Shown: in pieces, positions 1 to 12,479 of the stretch
Numbering within the stretch: the first letter of the stretch is position 1
Layout of the letters: every line of letters starts with the position of its first letter
Assembly: GCA_003024785.1 (NCBI GenBank)
Contig: PUQB01000120.1
Span: 190,891-254,890, forward strand
Reading direction: 5' to 3'
Origin: Selaginella tamariscina
Taxonomy: Eukaryota; Streptophyta; Lycopodiopsida; Selaginellales; Selaginellaceae
Length of the DNA stretch: 64,000 nt
The notes under the pieces: generated by a model
Seen by the model: the letters and a program-made list of their open reading frames with translations, nothing else
What the model was told of the DNA's origin: nothing
Databases searched by the model: none
Translations under genes and position numbers: made by a program

Positions 1-1205
1 ACCCTAGACCTAGGGCTAGTACTTAGTGAGGACACGAGTGTGCGCCGTAGGCGGACACGAGTGTTCTGCTAAGCAAACTCCCTAAGGCTAGGTTTGGGAT
101 AACCCTAAGCACATGACCTTGCGAGTGCCTTACGAAAGGGCTTCTGCTAATGAGCTTAGGTTGTTCAACCCTGGATTCCAAGGAGAACACTCCCCTAGCC
201 AAGTGTGCCAAAGCACACCTAGTTACGAGACCTAACCTCCCTTGAGCGGATGCCCAAGGCTTAGCACCCTAGTGCAAGCACAAGCATGCCTGTTTGCTAG
301 AGTATCCAACCCCTTAGCGACAAGCCCATGACATAACCCCAAAGGGCGTGCCTCGGGCGTTGTACCATGTGACGTTTAGCCCAGTGTCACATCCCATGTG
401 ACACTGCCTTCCGATGTGGGCTATCATGCCATAGCCCTTAGATTCAAGAGTTGCACCAAGTACCACAAACGTGGTTCCTAAATGCCAACTCTAGAACCCC
501 TCAATGAACCCTCAGGAACCAGGTAACGTGAACCTGTCAAACAAGATCCCACGCCCACAGTTGGACAAGGACACGGATGTGCCTTGCTTGGCCGTGAGTG
601 CTACACCTAGCTTGACGTGGAGGAGGAGGCTGGAGACAAGCCTCAACCTCTGCCTCTTGGAACGTGCATCCGACAAGACCTCCCAGGCATGGATTCGCCA
701 ACGTTAAGGGTAAGCTACCCCGAAGGTGGGACGTACCCCTGGCATCTGGAAGTTAGGGCGGCACAACAGAGGGTTGTACCTTAACGACACAAGCTGAAGC
801 TTGCACCGGCAGAAGAGCAACGAACTCATTCATGAACCCAGGAGCTCTCCTACGTATACTCTACCTTATTTATGTGACGGACCCCCCCCCCCCTTTTCCT
901 ATTTGTGTTAGTGGGCTGGCACTGAATTCTAGCCCCTTAGATAAATTAGCAATATGAGCCTATAACTCACCCTTACTCCTACCCCTAAACCCTACCCAAG
1001 GGGGTGGGGGTTTTAGGGCGTGGGTTAGGGCAACCCTAGGGTTAGGTCAACCCTAGGGGTGTTCCTAACCCTACTTAACACGCCAAACTCATCTGCAAAA
1101 CCAATCAGCCTATTCGGGACGTCAAAATGGGGGTGGGTTTTCTAGATGGAAGTGCTAGCTTCGCCCAGAGTTTCTGCAAATACCTAATGACACCCGGCCG
1201 GACCA
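1..1205. repeat. LTR-like dispersed repeat, copy 1 (cut by window edge)
   Basis: This stretch is colinear with 39040-39996 over nearly its whole length. Shared blocks include 'ctagtacttagtg' near the left, 'gtttaggttgttcaaccc' (compare 145 with 39180), the 'gagttgcac' block, and the closing 'acctaatgacaccc'. Both copies stop just after '...acca', which fits an LTR end (TG...CA), but the left edge lies outside the window. Copy 1 is more GC-rich than the 39 kb copy, which has many C-to-T type differences, as expected for an older or methylation-decayed copy. Small ORFs inside it, such as one at 504-707, have no recognisable product. It could be a solo LTR or a non-LTR dispersed repeat. Confidence 0.6.
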
Positions 1206-1321
1206 TCACTAGATCCAAGTGCACTAAGCGGGCCTGTTTCTTCTACATCTAGGGTTCAACATATACAGTAGGTAACAACAGTCAACGTCCAAAGTAAAGG
1301 GAGTCATAGTAAAAACTATTT

Positions 1322-1790
1322 GACAAGACTAAAGACATGCCTCAACCTCTGACATTGGAGCATGTGCTCCAACATGACCTCCTAGGTGCAGATTCGCTAA
1401 CGATAAGGGTTGGACAACCCTTAGGTATGATGTACCTCTATGCACTGAAAATTAGATGGGTTGTGTCTGGATAACACAATTAAGCTTGCATTATAAAAGA
1501 TAACAAGCTCACTTATAAACTCAAAAACTCTCTTATAATTGCCCTATCTTATTTTCCATGACGGAGCCCCCTTTCCTGTTTCCCTACCCCCTCCCCCCTA
1601 ATGTGAGATGGGCTAGCACAGAAACTAGCCCTGAGTTAGCTTGCTTAAACCTAACTTTTTTTAGGGGCATGGGGTTAAGCACCCTAGGGTTAGGTCAACC
1701 TACGTATTTGACATGCCAAACACTCATGAAAGGGGAGAGACAAGTTTCACCTTCATTAGAGTTTCTCAATTATTAGTGCAGTTAGTCGAA
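1322..1790. repeat. LTR-like dispersed repeat, degraded partial copy
   Basis: This matches the right-hand half of the repeat at 1-1205 and 38655-39996. Shared landmarks are 'cctcaacctctg', 'gattcgctaacg', 'aagcttgcat' and the pyrimidine-rich 'cttatt..atgacgga..cccc' block. It lies in the same orientation 120 bp downstream of copy 1. It is more diverged than copy 1 and shows no clear ends. Confidence 0.5.
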
Positions 1791-1799
1791 CCACCCATT

Positions 1800-4700
1800 A
1801 AAGACCTAAATGCATTTAAGCTAGGCTATGCTTGACACAAATTACAATAGAGAATAATACAAAAAAAAGGTAGAATCATAGTAAAAACTATGACAAATTA
1901 ACTAGTCAATTTAGATATTGGTTTGATTAATTGTAAAAGTATGCTTGACATATATTTATAATAAATGGCCAACATTACATTACAATTATACATAATATAT
2001 TCGTCATGCATAGATTAGTTTCTTTCTTTTATATTTAAAACCAAACATTGTAGGCTTTTTAAAATAATCAAAATTAAAAGTTTAAGTATTTGATTAATAA
2101 TTTTTTCTAGTATAAAATTATTATTATTAAAACTTTAATAATAATATAAATAAAAAAAATTTAAGCTTAGTTTTGTAATAAGTTTAATAACCATTATAAT
2201 GTAGCCATCTTAAAATTTGGTTAAATTGATAATTTAGTGAATGATTTAGTATGAATCTTATCATTAAATTTAAATAATGATTTTTCTACTTTTTATCATT
2301 CATATTATTCATCTCATGCATGCACATAAAAGTAATTTTAAATTTTAAATTTATATCATATACATTTGTCAAAATTAAAAGTTATTAGTTATGTTACATC
2401 TAAAAATTTACATTTTAAATACATTCTTAACTTCTTGTATGATTATTAAACTATAACATTTAGATAGCTATCAAATTAGTTTATATTAAAAAACAATGAA
2501 CTTTCTTATATATAATCAATCAAATTTAAAATCAATCACAAAGCATAGAATGCAGTAATGTGATTCTTCATTATTACATGATTTTTTATTATTTATTTTA
2601 GTTTTAAATTTGACACAACCAAACATTGTAGTACTAATTACACTTGTTAGCATTTAAAATAATCAAAATTAATTTTTTAAGTAAAGATTGATTTGTGATA
2701 ATATTTTTATATAATGTATACAATATCTTTGTTATACAATCAAATATGTTATTGCTATTAGAATTTTATTGATAATATAAATAAAATGCATTAAGTTTAT
2801 TGTGAATAAGTTTAGTAAACATTAAAGCATAGTATAATTAAATAATGATGCAAAATTTATAAATTACTAAATGATTTACCAACTAGCTAAATTTATATTA
2901 TTTAATTTTTATCTTGTGTTTCACAAGTTAATTTATATAACATTTAAAAATGCTATCAAATATTTAAGTCAAATCTTTTGATAGTGTGGAGATTTTTTTA
3001 TTATTAAACTAGTATACATGTCCATTATTGATGGGTGTAGTTATTTAATAATAGTTTAATAATTAATAAATCCTTAACGCAATTTTATCCATAACTTGAT
3101 AAATTTATCTTTAATCTTAACAAATTATTATTCTTAATTCTAATGAGTTTATTTATGAGTTAAAACCTTTAATCAGTTATTTGTTCAATATTCCATAAAA
3201 TAATTTAAAAAATAATTAAAAATTTAGGGTATGATTAAGTTTACCTGTAACCTTACAAGTTTATGTATAAGCTGAATCTTTAAAGCCAATGTCAGTTAAT
3301 TTATCTTAATTTATGTTTATCCATGCCTAGATGTTGAACTTTATTATTTATTTAATTATTATTTCTAACTTGGTGAGTTTATTTTTAAGTTGGACCTTTG
3401 ATAACTTAATTATTCATGAATTTAATTATTATCCTTAACCATAAGATTTTAAAAATGGTTATTGAATTTAAGATTTAAGATGGTTATTGATATGATTTAA
3501 AATTTAAAATGTTGAATGAGATGTGGATAATAACAATAAATTAAATAAACTTATTATATAAGATAATGAACTTTCTTATTTATTTATTACCTAGTTCTTT
3601 TAATTAGTTTTTAATATTATTTTAATTAATTTATTTCTTAAGTGAAACCAGCACAGCAAAAATCAACCACAATTTAATATTAAATAATTATAAAATTATT
3701 AAACTAACAATGACATGACTATCAACTCTCTTGGCATGTAATTACAATTTGTAATGACATGCAAACAAAGTCAATGGTCACTGTCTAACTACAGATAGTT
3801 ACAGAGAACAACACATGTACATCTATCGTCTTGACGTGTATAAATATACAGGATCTCATTCATAAATAAAAAAAAGCTGCATTTACATATAGTTATTTAT
3901 TAAATAACATAGTTTAATATTGTTATAAATAAAAATATTTTATTAACTATGAATTATTAAAGCTTGGGTATCTTTAAAGGACTTTATGATTATATTATAT
4001 TATTATATTATATGTTTCTTTTTTAAGTAAGCTTTATATAACTCTAAACTTATAAACTTGTAAAAATAAAAGTTCTTAATTGTTATTCATAAAATTCAAC
4101 ATGTCTTTAATCTTAGCTGTGCTGTGTGTATACAAAATATGTATTGTTATTAATACTTTAGGATATACGCCTTGGCATTATGTATGTTATAAATATAAAT
4201 TTAGGTCAGATCATGATTTAATTAATTATTATAATTATGATTGAAATTATTTATAATAAATAACCAACGTATATGTACTTTACGTTGTATTACAGAGTTA
4301 TTTTTTATATTAAAACTCCACCAAACATTGTAGTGTTAAAATCTTCAAAATTAAAAATATTACCATTAAGGAGATGCATTTATTATTAAAATTTTATTTA
4401 TAATATAAATTACTGAATGATTTGTATGAATTTGTCATTGAAATTCAGGTAATGCATTTTTTTGTTTATTTCTATTATGCATATAATATAATAAAAGTAA
4501 CTTTAAATTTTTAATTAACCTCATATACGGTATCAAAATTACAATTTCGTGGTTATTTTTTTATGAATATTGCCAAAATTGTGACCAAATTAATTTGTTT
4601 AACACTTAGAAAAATTTATTATTAATAAGTAATGAACTTTATATTAATCATATATAATGAATAAATTTTAAAATCATAGATCAATGCGATAGTAACTGTG

Positions 4701-4812
4701 TCTGCGTATATAAACTATTAAAGCGCTTTGGTCAAGATATACACAGACATACACGTACACATGTACATCTATCGTCTTGGTCAGGCCACATCGAAATGGA
4801 TTCACATGCCTT
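1800..4812. repeat. AT-rich non-genic region with a recurring repeat unit
   Basis: No coding signal is visible on either strand. A unit containing 'aaacattgta' followed within about 40 bp by 'aatcaaaatta' recurs at about 2043, 2625 and 4322, and in variant form at about 14742. The sequence 'acatgtacatctatcgtcttg' occurs at about 3819 and again at about 4761. These are diverged copies of one AT-rich family, not simple low-complexity DNA. The right part forms one arm of a long inverted repeat (separate entry). Confidence 0.55.
3840..4440. repeat. Left arm of long AT-rich inverted repeat
   Basis: Read forward, this matches the reverse complement of about 12480-13280. Landmarks in order are 'ggatctcattcataaa', 'aaaagctgcatttacatat', 'ttattaaagcttgggtat', 'ttttttaagtaag', 'cttgtaaaaataaaa', 'atactttaggata', 'ccaacgtatatgtactttac', 'attgtagtgtt' and 'ataaattact.aatga'. 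The arms are clearly diverged, and the right arm has an extra 118 bp insertion. The arms enclose about 8 kb containing the copia element and the XRN copy. Confidence 0.75.
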
Positions 4813-4817
4813 GAAGA

Positions 4818-4955
4818 TGTTGGAAGGTTTTGTGTGCTCAGATCCTCATAGCATTAAGAGTGAATTTGGGTACATAGACATGAACTATGACGACGAAGAG
4901 ACGTGACCCGTAGCCACGTGGAGATCAATGTCAACGTCCAGTCAACCTGCTGACA
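4818..4955 (-). repeat. copia 3' LTR (138 bp)
   Basis: The repeat starts TGTTGG and ends CTGACA on the plus strand, so it is TG...CA. It is almost identical to 9375-9514. It is unusually short for a plant copia LTR. Confidence 0.95.
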
Positions 4956-7900
4956 CTCCCCCTTCAGCCATGCGATGAGTCACTGCATCGGCTGAATCTT
5001 CATCTCCAGCAATGTCTTCAACAGTCAGCTCCATCCTGTTCTGCTGGAAACGAGGAACTTGCAACGCCTTAGTCAAGATGTCTGCCACCATCCTCAGTTG
5101 GGCAGTACTCCAGCTTGATAAGCTTCTTAGCAACTTGCTCTCGAAGAAACTTGACTCGCACCTGCATATGCCGAGTCAGGTCGTGATACCTCAAGTTGAT
5201 GCTAGCATGATGGCGCTGATGTTGTCGCAGAAAAAGCTGGGTCGGTGGTTGCTCCCCAGAAACGGCTCCAGGAAAATTCGCAACCAGATGGTCTCCTGTG
5301 CTGCTGATGTTGCAGCCACGTACTCTGCTTCTGTCGAGGAGAGTGCTGTGATCTTCTGCCGCTTGCTCCTCCAGGCAACCAGGTTCCTGCCGAGGAAGAA
5401 AGTGTAGCCAGAAGTAGAATGACGAGAATCAGGATCACCAGCCCAATCAGCATCGGAATAGCCTTGAAGCTGGAAAGTCTCGTCACCATAGCAGCCGCTG
5501 TAGACCAAGGCATGTTCTCTCGTCCCTGTAGGTAACGAAAGATACGCTTCACGGCCTCCCAATGTGCTCTACCCGGGTTAGCCATAAATTGAGAGACTTG
5601 GCCCACCGTGTACGCCAGCTCAGGTCTTGTACAGACCACCAGGTAAATGAGGCTGCCCACGGCCTGTCGATAGGGCACTGCCTCCATGTACCTTGTCTCC
5701 TCGTCGTTGCACGGTGCTATGTCTCGAGTCAACTTCACTGCAGGTCCATGGGTGTCAAAGTTGCCTTGCAGTTTGCCATGTTGAACCATTGAAGGACCTC
5801 GTCCACATTTTCGACTGTCCCAAGGTGAGAATCCTTCTCCCCCTGTCTCGCTGGACTTCAATCCCCAGGAACGTGGAGATGGGCCCCAGATTCTTCATCT
5901 CAAATTCCTTTGAGAGCTGCTGCTTCAACTGTTGGAGAAGGGCTGTGCTGTTGGAGAACAGCAAGCAGTCGTCAACGTACAAGGCGAGGATCACCACAAA
6001 CTCGCCAAGCCACTTGAAGTAGATATTATGGTCCGAGTCGTTCCTGGTGAAGGCCAGAGAGACAAGAAACTTGTCAATCCGACAATACCAAGCGCGAGGT
6101 GACTGCTTCAGCCCGTACAGGGCCTTGTCCAGCTTGCAGACCAGGTCTTCAGATCCACGCTGCACGTAGCCCTCTGGTTGAGTCACATAGACCTCCTCCT
6201 CCAGCTCGCCATGGAGAAAGGCCGTGCAGACGTCCATCTGTTCGATCTCCCAGTCGAACTCTGCAGCCAAAGCCAAAAGAACCCGGATTGATGGCATACG
6301 TACCACAGGAGCAAAGGTCTCAGTAAAATCTAGGCCAGCCACTTGGCTGAAGCCTCTCGCCACGTACCGAGCTTTATACTTTACTCCACCTCCAGCTAAA
6401 GGCTTCACAGTGAAAATCCACTTAGCTGTGACCACGTTGCATCCAGGAGGACGGTGCACCAGTGTCCACGTCCTGTTCTTGAGCAGGGACAGATACTCTG
6501 AATCCATTGCCTCCTGCCAAAGTGCAGCATCAAGCCCGCTTAATGCCTCAGCCACTGTGGTAGGAATGGGGACCAAACTGGCGCGCTTATCCTTGGTAGC
6601 GGCAAGGAAGAAGCGGGGCCGTTTCTGACTTTTACCAAGCAAGTCCAGGCAGCGTTCAGTCTCTTCAGACTCCTTCTGCTTCCTGCTTGGCTTCACAATC
6701 CGTCCTGAACGAGTTGTCTTCCACACCAACCTGAGTAGATCTCCCCCCAAATTGAAACTGTGGCACATGGGCGGGAACCTGAGGTTCAGCAGCTGGATCC
6801 TGTGGGGAAGAATGTCCGCTAACTCAGGAACAGCCTCATAGGCCGCAGGAGCCCCCTACTTGTAGGCAGGAGTAGTCGAGCTGTTGCCCACCTCAAAGCT
6901 GCTCACGGGGACTGCTGCTGAGATGACAACGCCAGGCACTGTCACACGGGGCAACGCCTGAACAGTCTGGGCTGGAGGCCTGGCTGGAGGGACCAACTGC
7001 ATGTGATGTGGCGTCTGCAAAACCACCACCCACCATTCGTCCACCAGCTCGAAGTCAATCACACGTCCAGGGTGTAGGTGCCCAGCTGGGGCATTTGCTG
7101 CAGAGACGGCTCCCCCATAAACTTCAGCTTCATTAAACACCACGTCCCGGCTCACGATGATTGAGCACTTGTCCAGACGCAGAAGCTTGTAGGCCTTGGA
7201 TGTCTGAGCGTAACCCAAAAGCACACACTTGATGGCTCTCTCATCAAGTTTGGTGCGCAGCTTCTCAGGAACGTGGGCAAAAGCCACACAACCAAAGGTT
7301 CGGATGTGGGCCACGCTAGGTCGTCGACCGGTCCAAGCCTCGTAGGGGGTCATCCTTTGACCGTCGTGGTGGGAAGCCTGTTGCGTAGATATGCAGCAGT
7401 GATCACGGCCTCGCCCCAATACGTCTTGGGCATCCCTGCATAGAAGAGCATGCTTCGAAACGCCCTCCTCTAGCGTCTTGTTCATTCTCTCAGCCACTCC
7501 ATTCTGAGAAGGGCTGTATGGAGCAGAATACTGGTGCATAATTCCCTAAGCAGCACAGTACTTAGTGATGCGCCACTCACATACTCGCCACCATTGTCAG
7601 TGCGGATGCAGCAAAGCTGATATCCTGTCTGCAGCTCCGCCTTCTTGTTTGAATGCCAAGAAGTGAGAGAAGACCTCGGACTTGGCCGCCATGAGTGCCA
7701 CAGAGACAAAGTGAGAGTAGTCATCCGTGAAAGTTACAAAGTACGCTTTCTTACCAGGAGTAAGCGTGTCCATGGGGCCGCAGACGTCCGAGTGCACCAT
7801 CTCCAGAGGTGCTGTCGTTGGAGGACTGGTGGACTCTGGATAAGGCTTCTTGGTAGACTTGCCAAGTACACACGCCTCGCAGAACCCAGTGTCTGACCTG

Positions 7901-9361
7901 TCGGAATGGACAAACCATCAACCAATGACTGTCGGGCCATGGTCAGGATCGCTTGAGCATGGGCGTGGCCCAAGCGATTATGCCACAACTGCAGAGTTGG
8001 TGGGGACCGTCGAATGGTCGCCACCATGGCTTGATGAGCGTTTGGGATGCATAACTTAGCATCTAGCTGGTATAGGCCTCCATAGCGAGCGCCACGTGCT
8101 ACAAGCTGATTTTCTGAGTTGAGGACCTCACAGCCGTGCTCATCGAAACAGAGGTGAAAACCAGCATCACATATTCACCCCACAGAGAGGAGTGTCTCTG
8201 TTAGCCCGGGGACATGGTAACACCATCGATTGTCTTGATGGCTCCTTGCAGCTGCACACGAACACTGCCAACGCCCACCATCTTGAGCGAGGAGCCCTCC
8301 ACTGAGTTGACCACGTCGGCTGTTGTGAGTAACCGATACGTGATGAACACCTCCCTCAGAGGTGTGGCGTGAAGATTGGCTCCTGAATCGAGCCAAAGCA
8401 CAGGGACAGGATCTCCCTGTTCTTCGAGCCATGAACAATCGGGCCTCCTCGTCACGCGACCCCTGCGGCTGTTGCAGAGTCCGATTGCTCCCATTCTGAA
8501 TCAACCGTGGTTGCTGACGAGGTGCCTGCTGCTGCCGCTGATTCCCTATTCGCCGAGGGCAATCACGGGCAAAGTGCCCATCTACTGGCACTCGTGGCAG
8601 GGCCCAATCTGTCGCTGGTTTGCTGCCTTGGCTGCTGCGTTCCACGCTGCTCTGCTGTCGTCCACCACGGCGCTGCTGCTGTTGGCGTCTCCCACCGCGT
8701 CCGGCAAAGAAGCTGTGTTCCCAGCAGCCAACTGAAGGCTTCGAGCCTCCTCATTCACAGCAGAGACCATGTCCTCAAAGCTCTGCTTGGGCAGATTGAG
8801 AAGAGTAGTCCGCACTCCTATGTACGCCTCAAGCAAGCCATTGAGAAAAACAGCTTTCTGATCGCTCTCGCTAGGGGTTGCCTTCACTTGAACCAGTTGA
8901 ATCACAAGCCCCTTTAGACGGCTGACGAACTCAGGTACCGTCTCGTTCGCTGCCATCTTCAATCCGAGAGAACTGTTGCTTCAGACTGAGCTCACTGGCA
9001 GTACCAGATCCCCAAACGAACGGACAAGGCCATCCCAGTTGTCCTTCGCTGGTTTTGTGAGGGCGATCAGGTCACGAACTCCTGGCTCAGCGCTAGACCA
9101 ATCGTGGTCAGCGCCTTGCGATCGCGGGTGTCCCAGGCAGCCTGCATTGCTGGGTCGGTTGTGGGACGGGCTTCTGTGCCATCCACCACACCCCAGTTGC
9201 CCTCTCGCATCAGCACCAGTTGGACCTTGATGCTCCATGTATGGTGAAGCGCTCCAAAAATTTGTCCAGGAATTTATCCGTGGACACAGTTGAGGAAGAA
9301 GCCATTAGTGCTTGATCAAGAGGCACTAACCTTGTGTGGTTTCAATTCCTCACTAATTCCT

Positions 9362-9374
9362 CGCTCTGATACCA
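9362..9374 (-). other. Primer-binding site for initiator tRNA-Met
   Basis: The reverse complement reads TGGTATCAGAGCG and abuts the 5' LTR directly. TGGTATCAGAGC is the classical complement of the 3' end of plant initiator tRNA-Met used by copia elements. Confidence 0.93.
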
Positions 9375-9514
9375 TGTTGGAAAGGTTTTGTGTGCTCAGA
9401 TCCTCATAGCATTAAGAGTGAATTTGGGTACATAGACAATGAACTATGACGACGAAGAGACGTGACCCGTAGCCACGTGGAGATCAATGTCAACGTCCAG
9501 TCAACCTGCTGACA
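9375..9514 (-). repeat. copia 5' LTR (140 bp)
   Basis: This is the partner of 4818-4955. It is followed on the right by the GAAGA target duplication and bordered on the left by the primer-binding site, which sets the element's orientation as minus. Confidence 0.95.
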
Positions 9515-9519
9515 GAAGA

Positions 9520-12247
9520 CTGTTGCTAGCCATTGTAGTAGCTATTTACATGTCGAACCGTAGTCATATTCGACTTCCACTGCTGCTGTTGTACATGCCT
9601 GTACTCCTGTCCATGCTGATCTCTGCTGTACTGTTGATCCCTTCTGCACTGCTGTCCATGCTGATCCCTTCTGTAACGAGTACGACTGCCTCTGATCTCT
9701 GCCGTACGACGATTGTGAATCCCTGTTGTACGGCTGTTGAGGTGAATATGACGACTGATTGTAAGTAATTCCCGTGCGGCATCAGCATCATTCCTTGTGC
9801 TCTTTGGGACGGCAAGCTGTTCACAAGGAGCCGTGGCGTTTCAGGACCCGCTATAGAAGGAGGCCTTTGGTTGAGGTCATGCTCACTAACTGTCTGATTG
9901 GGAGGTACAACTCCAACTGGAGGCCTCGCAATGTGTATGGTACGCAGGACAGTAATAAACAACGGACAGGACTTGGTTGTCAGTGATATTTGGCATCCCG
10001 GGATTGGAGACATAAACATCGGTGGGCAAGTGTCCCCATTACACAAGCCAAAGAAGCCGTTCATCCCGCCACTAGCAACGGGATGGATTGGTTCACGGGG
10101 CACCTCGCTAGGTGCCTCTTGATACTTTTCGTAGAAGGAGAATATCTCCGGTGCCAATGTATGACTAGCGCTTACGAAAAGCAGATCGACTAACCGGCTG
10201 TTCCTACGCACCTCCTCCTCCGTTAACGTTTGGTCCACTTTCTTTGTTTCGGCAAGAAGTCGGTGCTCGTCAATGAATGGTAATCTTGCAACACCCTGCC
10301 AAGCTGCACGCTTTCCGTTCATGTCGATGATCCAATCTTTTGGGTAAAAGTCTATTATCGGCGAGTTTTCATCCGTCATGAGTGGCCTGTAATGCTCCGG
10401 AAGGGCGTCCGCACTTGCTGCCGGCAACACACCCATAAGTTGGTCAAATGGCTTAAAAGGCTCTCCTAAAGCAAAGTTCATCTTCATTGAACTCAGCTCC
10501 TTCAAGTCGGAGGCGAAGGGTGCATAGTGAAATGGGTAAAACCAGGTCCAAGAGCACACACCCTGATAATAGTACTGCAGAACCCAGCACAGACCTTCGA
10601 TATACTTGTAAACCACTTGTTTCCGTATCTTCTCCAGTGCCTCAGACGTACGAGCTTCAAACTTATCGGCATAGTATCTTGCTTTCCATCCTTCCTCGCC
10701 CAATCTCACCTTGTCGACTGTTTGGCCAACCAGAATATCTGATTTCTCCCTAATGGCGCTGTTTAACCGTTGCTTAAGCTCGTCTTCGTTATCCTCTTGG
10801 CTCTCTGTAGTAACAGCAGCAGTTTCGCCAACGCGCACGCGCTTCAAAGGTGGCCCATATGTACTACCTCGGCTTAGAGATGCACTTCCGTTTCTCTCAG
10901 CCGCCTTATTAAGAGACTGTGCAGGGAACCGACTGCTATCCCGGGACGATTGGAACGGAGACGGAACAGGAGCACTTGTTAGTCGCGAAGAATGGTTTGC
11001 GGTTACAGCCACCAGATCTGGACGGATGCTTGGCTCTATATCATCACCACGTCTACGGTTGCCTCTCTGCTTTTGTCGCCCCATTTGACTTTGATGCAAG
11101 CGGGCACGGTTTCGGAAGATTTGTTCCTCCTTGGACCCAACTTTCTGTATGAAGTACTCGAGTCTGTTAAGGTTTACATCCCCACTGTCCGTGAGATATC
11201 CACCAAGATGCTTCAACTCCCTTTTGTAGACAGACATGAGCATATCAATAGCTCCCTCTCGGATTTCCAGCGTAGGCATGTGAGGAAGGAAATCGTTTCC
11301 AACGAAGAAACACATAAACACGAAATCGTCCACAACGCGTTCAAAGTCGAGTTGGCAGTCAGGTATTTGCATGTCATACTGCAAGTACTGCCGGAGCGTC
11401 CATATCTGCACAAACTGATACGGCTTCTTAGAAAGCCCAGGTTCATCAGCCTTTCGCTTTGGCTTTCCTTCACAATCAGCGGCCATGTGGCCCACCTGAC
11501 CGCACAGAAAGCACTTGTCTTGTTGCCCAGGAGTATTTACCACCTCTCTAAGGATTGAAAAATGTAGCTCGTGAGTTGCCAAGGCAAGCATAATGAGATC
11601 AGCATCCAGTCCGTATAAACAATGGCGAGTGTTTGGGTCAAAACCCGGCGAGTTCCTTTGTAGACGTATGTATGACATGATCTTGTGCTCCCCTTCTCCA
11701 GGGACGTTAGCGTCCGAGAGAATTACCTTGACATCTTTCCATGCAGGCTCTTGTTCAAACGGACATGTATGTAATACTGCAGGGCCACAGCCAAGCTGGC
11801 CATGAAAGGAGTCCCCGGAGTGATGACGTTGGAATCGTAAGCCTCGCTGGTCTCCTTAGGAAGCAGTTTGCGGCCTTCCGCTTCGAACTCTCGCCGCAGT
11901 TTCTCTTTTCGGCTGCCTTTTCTGCGTTTTCCTTGGCGGTCGGAAGCGCCTGGAGCGTTGCTGGTTCATTTTGGCCCTGGGAGCCACACCATCGATTGCC
12001 ATGAAGAGGAGCTTGCGAGGGCGGACAATGGCGAATAGACGATCAATGTAGTCGAAAATACACTGGAAAACCTCGTCCAAAGTAGTAGGCGATGACGGTC
12101 CTCCGGATGGAAGCACGGGTGAATGATACCGTTCATGTCAAGGTACAAGTTATCATATTCAACATGGTTAGGTTCGGTCTCCTTTGCATCAACAACAATG
12201 AGCGGATATTTGTTCACCAGCCATCTGTAGAACGCAGGTACTCCCAT
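9520..12247 (-). pseudogene. Intronless XRN-family 5'-3' exoribonuclease copy (retrocopy or retrogene)
   Basis: XRN enzymes degrade 5'-monophosphorylated RNA processively in the nucleus (XRN2/3) or cytoplasm (XRN4). The protein starts [15 protein letters not shown] at 12247 and shows [34 protein letters not shown] (about 11960), DANVPGEGEHKI (about 11690), GLDADLIMLALATHE and the plant zinc knuckle CFLCGQVGHMAADC (about 11510). A continuous 704-residue block (11678-9564) carries FFVGNDFLPH, YYQGVCSWTWFYPFHYAPFASDL, LPAASADALPEHYR and DMNGKRAAWQG. Plant XRN genes normally have many introns; this has none across 2.7 kb, hence retrocopy. The first 560 bp need about five frame corrections, each readable as one missing base in a short run. 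All catalytic acidic motifs I looked for are present. It may be a live retrogene with consensus errors, or a young pseudogene. The far C-terminus is weakly conserved and abuts the copia insertion. XRN2/3 versus XRN4 is not resolved. Confidence 0.88.
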
Positions 12248-12260
12248 CTTCTTCCAAAGC

Positions 12261-12282
12261 TAACCCTAAAGCCAACCCTAAC
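12261..12282 (-). promoter_or_regulatory. Telo-box-like repeats just upstream of the XRN start
   Basis: The plus strand has two AACCCTAA-type units (taaccctaaag and ccaaccctaac) within 15-35 bp upstream of the XRN ATG on the minus strand. Telo-boxes are common in promoters and 5' leaders of plant RNA-metabolism genes. In a retrocopy this would be captured 5' UTR. Confidence 0.4.
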
Positions 12283-12479
12283 TCAAAAACATTATGGCAC
12301 TCGAGTAAAATATTAAAGATTACCTATGGTATATTCTGAGTACAAAATGGCTAACAAGTCCATTTTGTCTGAAATTTTATAGTATTTACTTTGTAATGAT
12401 TCCGGATAATTTATAAGAGAAAAAATATTATTATTTTTTTAAAATTCTCGCCACTTTACGTGTGTATATGAAAACTATA

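Larger units (their letters stand above)
4813..9519 (-). mobile_element. Ty1/copia LTR retrotransposon, near-complete but frame-broken
   Basis: This is a minus-strand Ty1/copia element bounded by 138/140 bp LTRs (4818-4955 and 9375-9514) and an exact 5 bp target duplication GAAGA (4813-4817 and 9515-9519). Family order fits copia: gag (about 8560-9240, with a zinc-knuckle region near 8560-8600), protease with a DSGA motif (about 8390), GAG-pre-integrase and integrase with a D..D..E-type core (about 7440-8030), reverse transcriptase with 'YVDD' (about 5755-6700), and RNase H (about 5190-5560). A polypurine tract lies just inside the 3' LTR (about 4956-4967), and the primer site lies just inside the 5' LTR. 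The two LTRs differ by only a few single-base length differences, so the insertion is recent. The coding region is broken in roughly half a dozen places. It inserted at the 3' side of the XRN copy. Confidence 0.95.

Noticed and set aside
965-1075. CCCTAAACCC-like runs suggesting a telomere
   Set aside because: The units are irregular, few, and part of a dispersed repeat also present at 39.9 kb.
5012-6628. Plus-strand ORFs of up to 134 codons across the copia element
   Set aside because: They are shadows of the minus-strand pol region, where the family motifs are clear.
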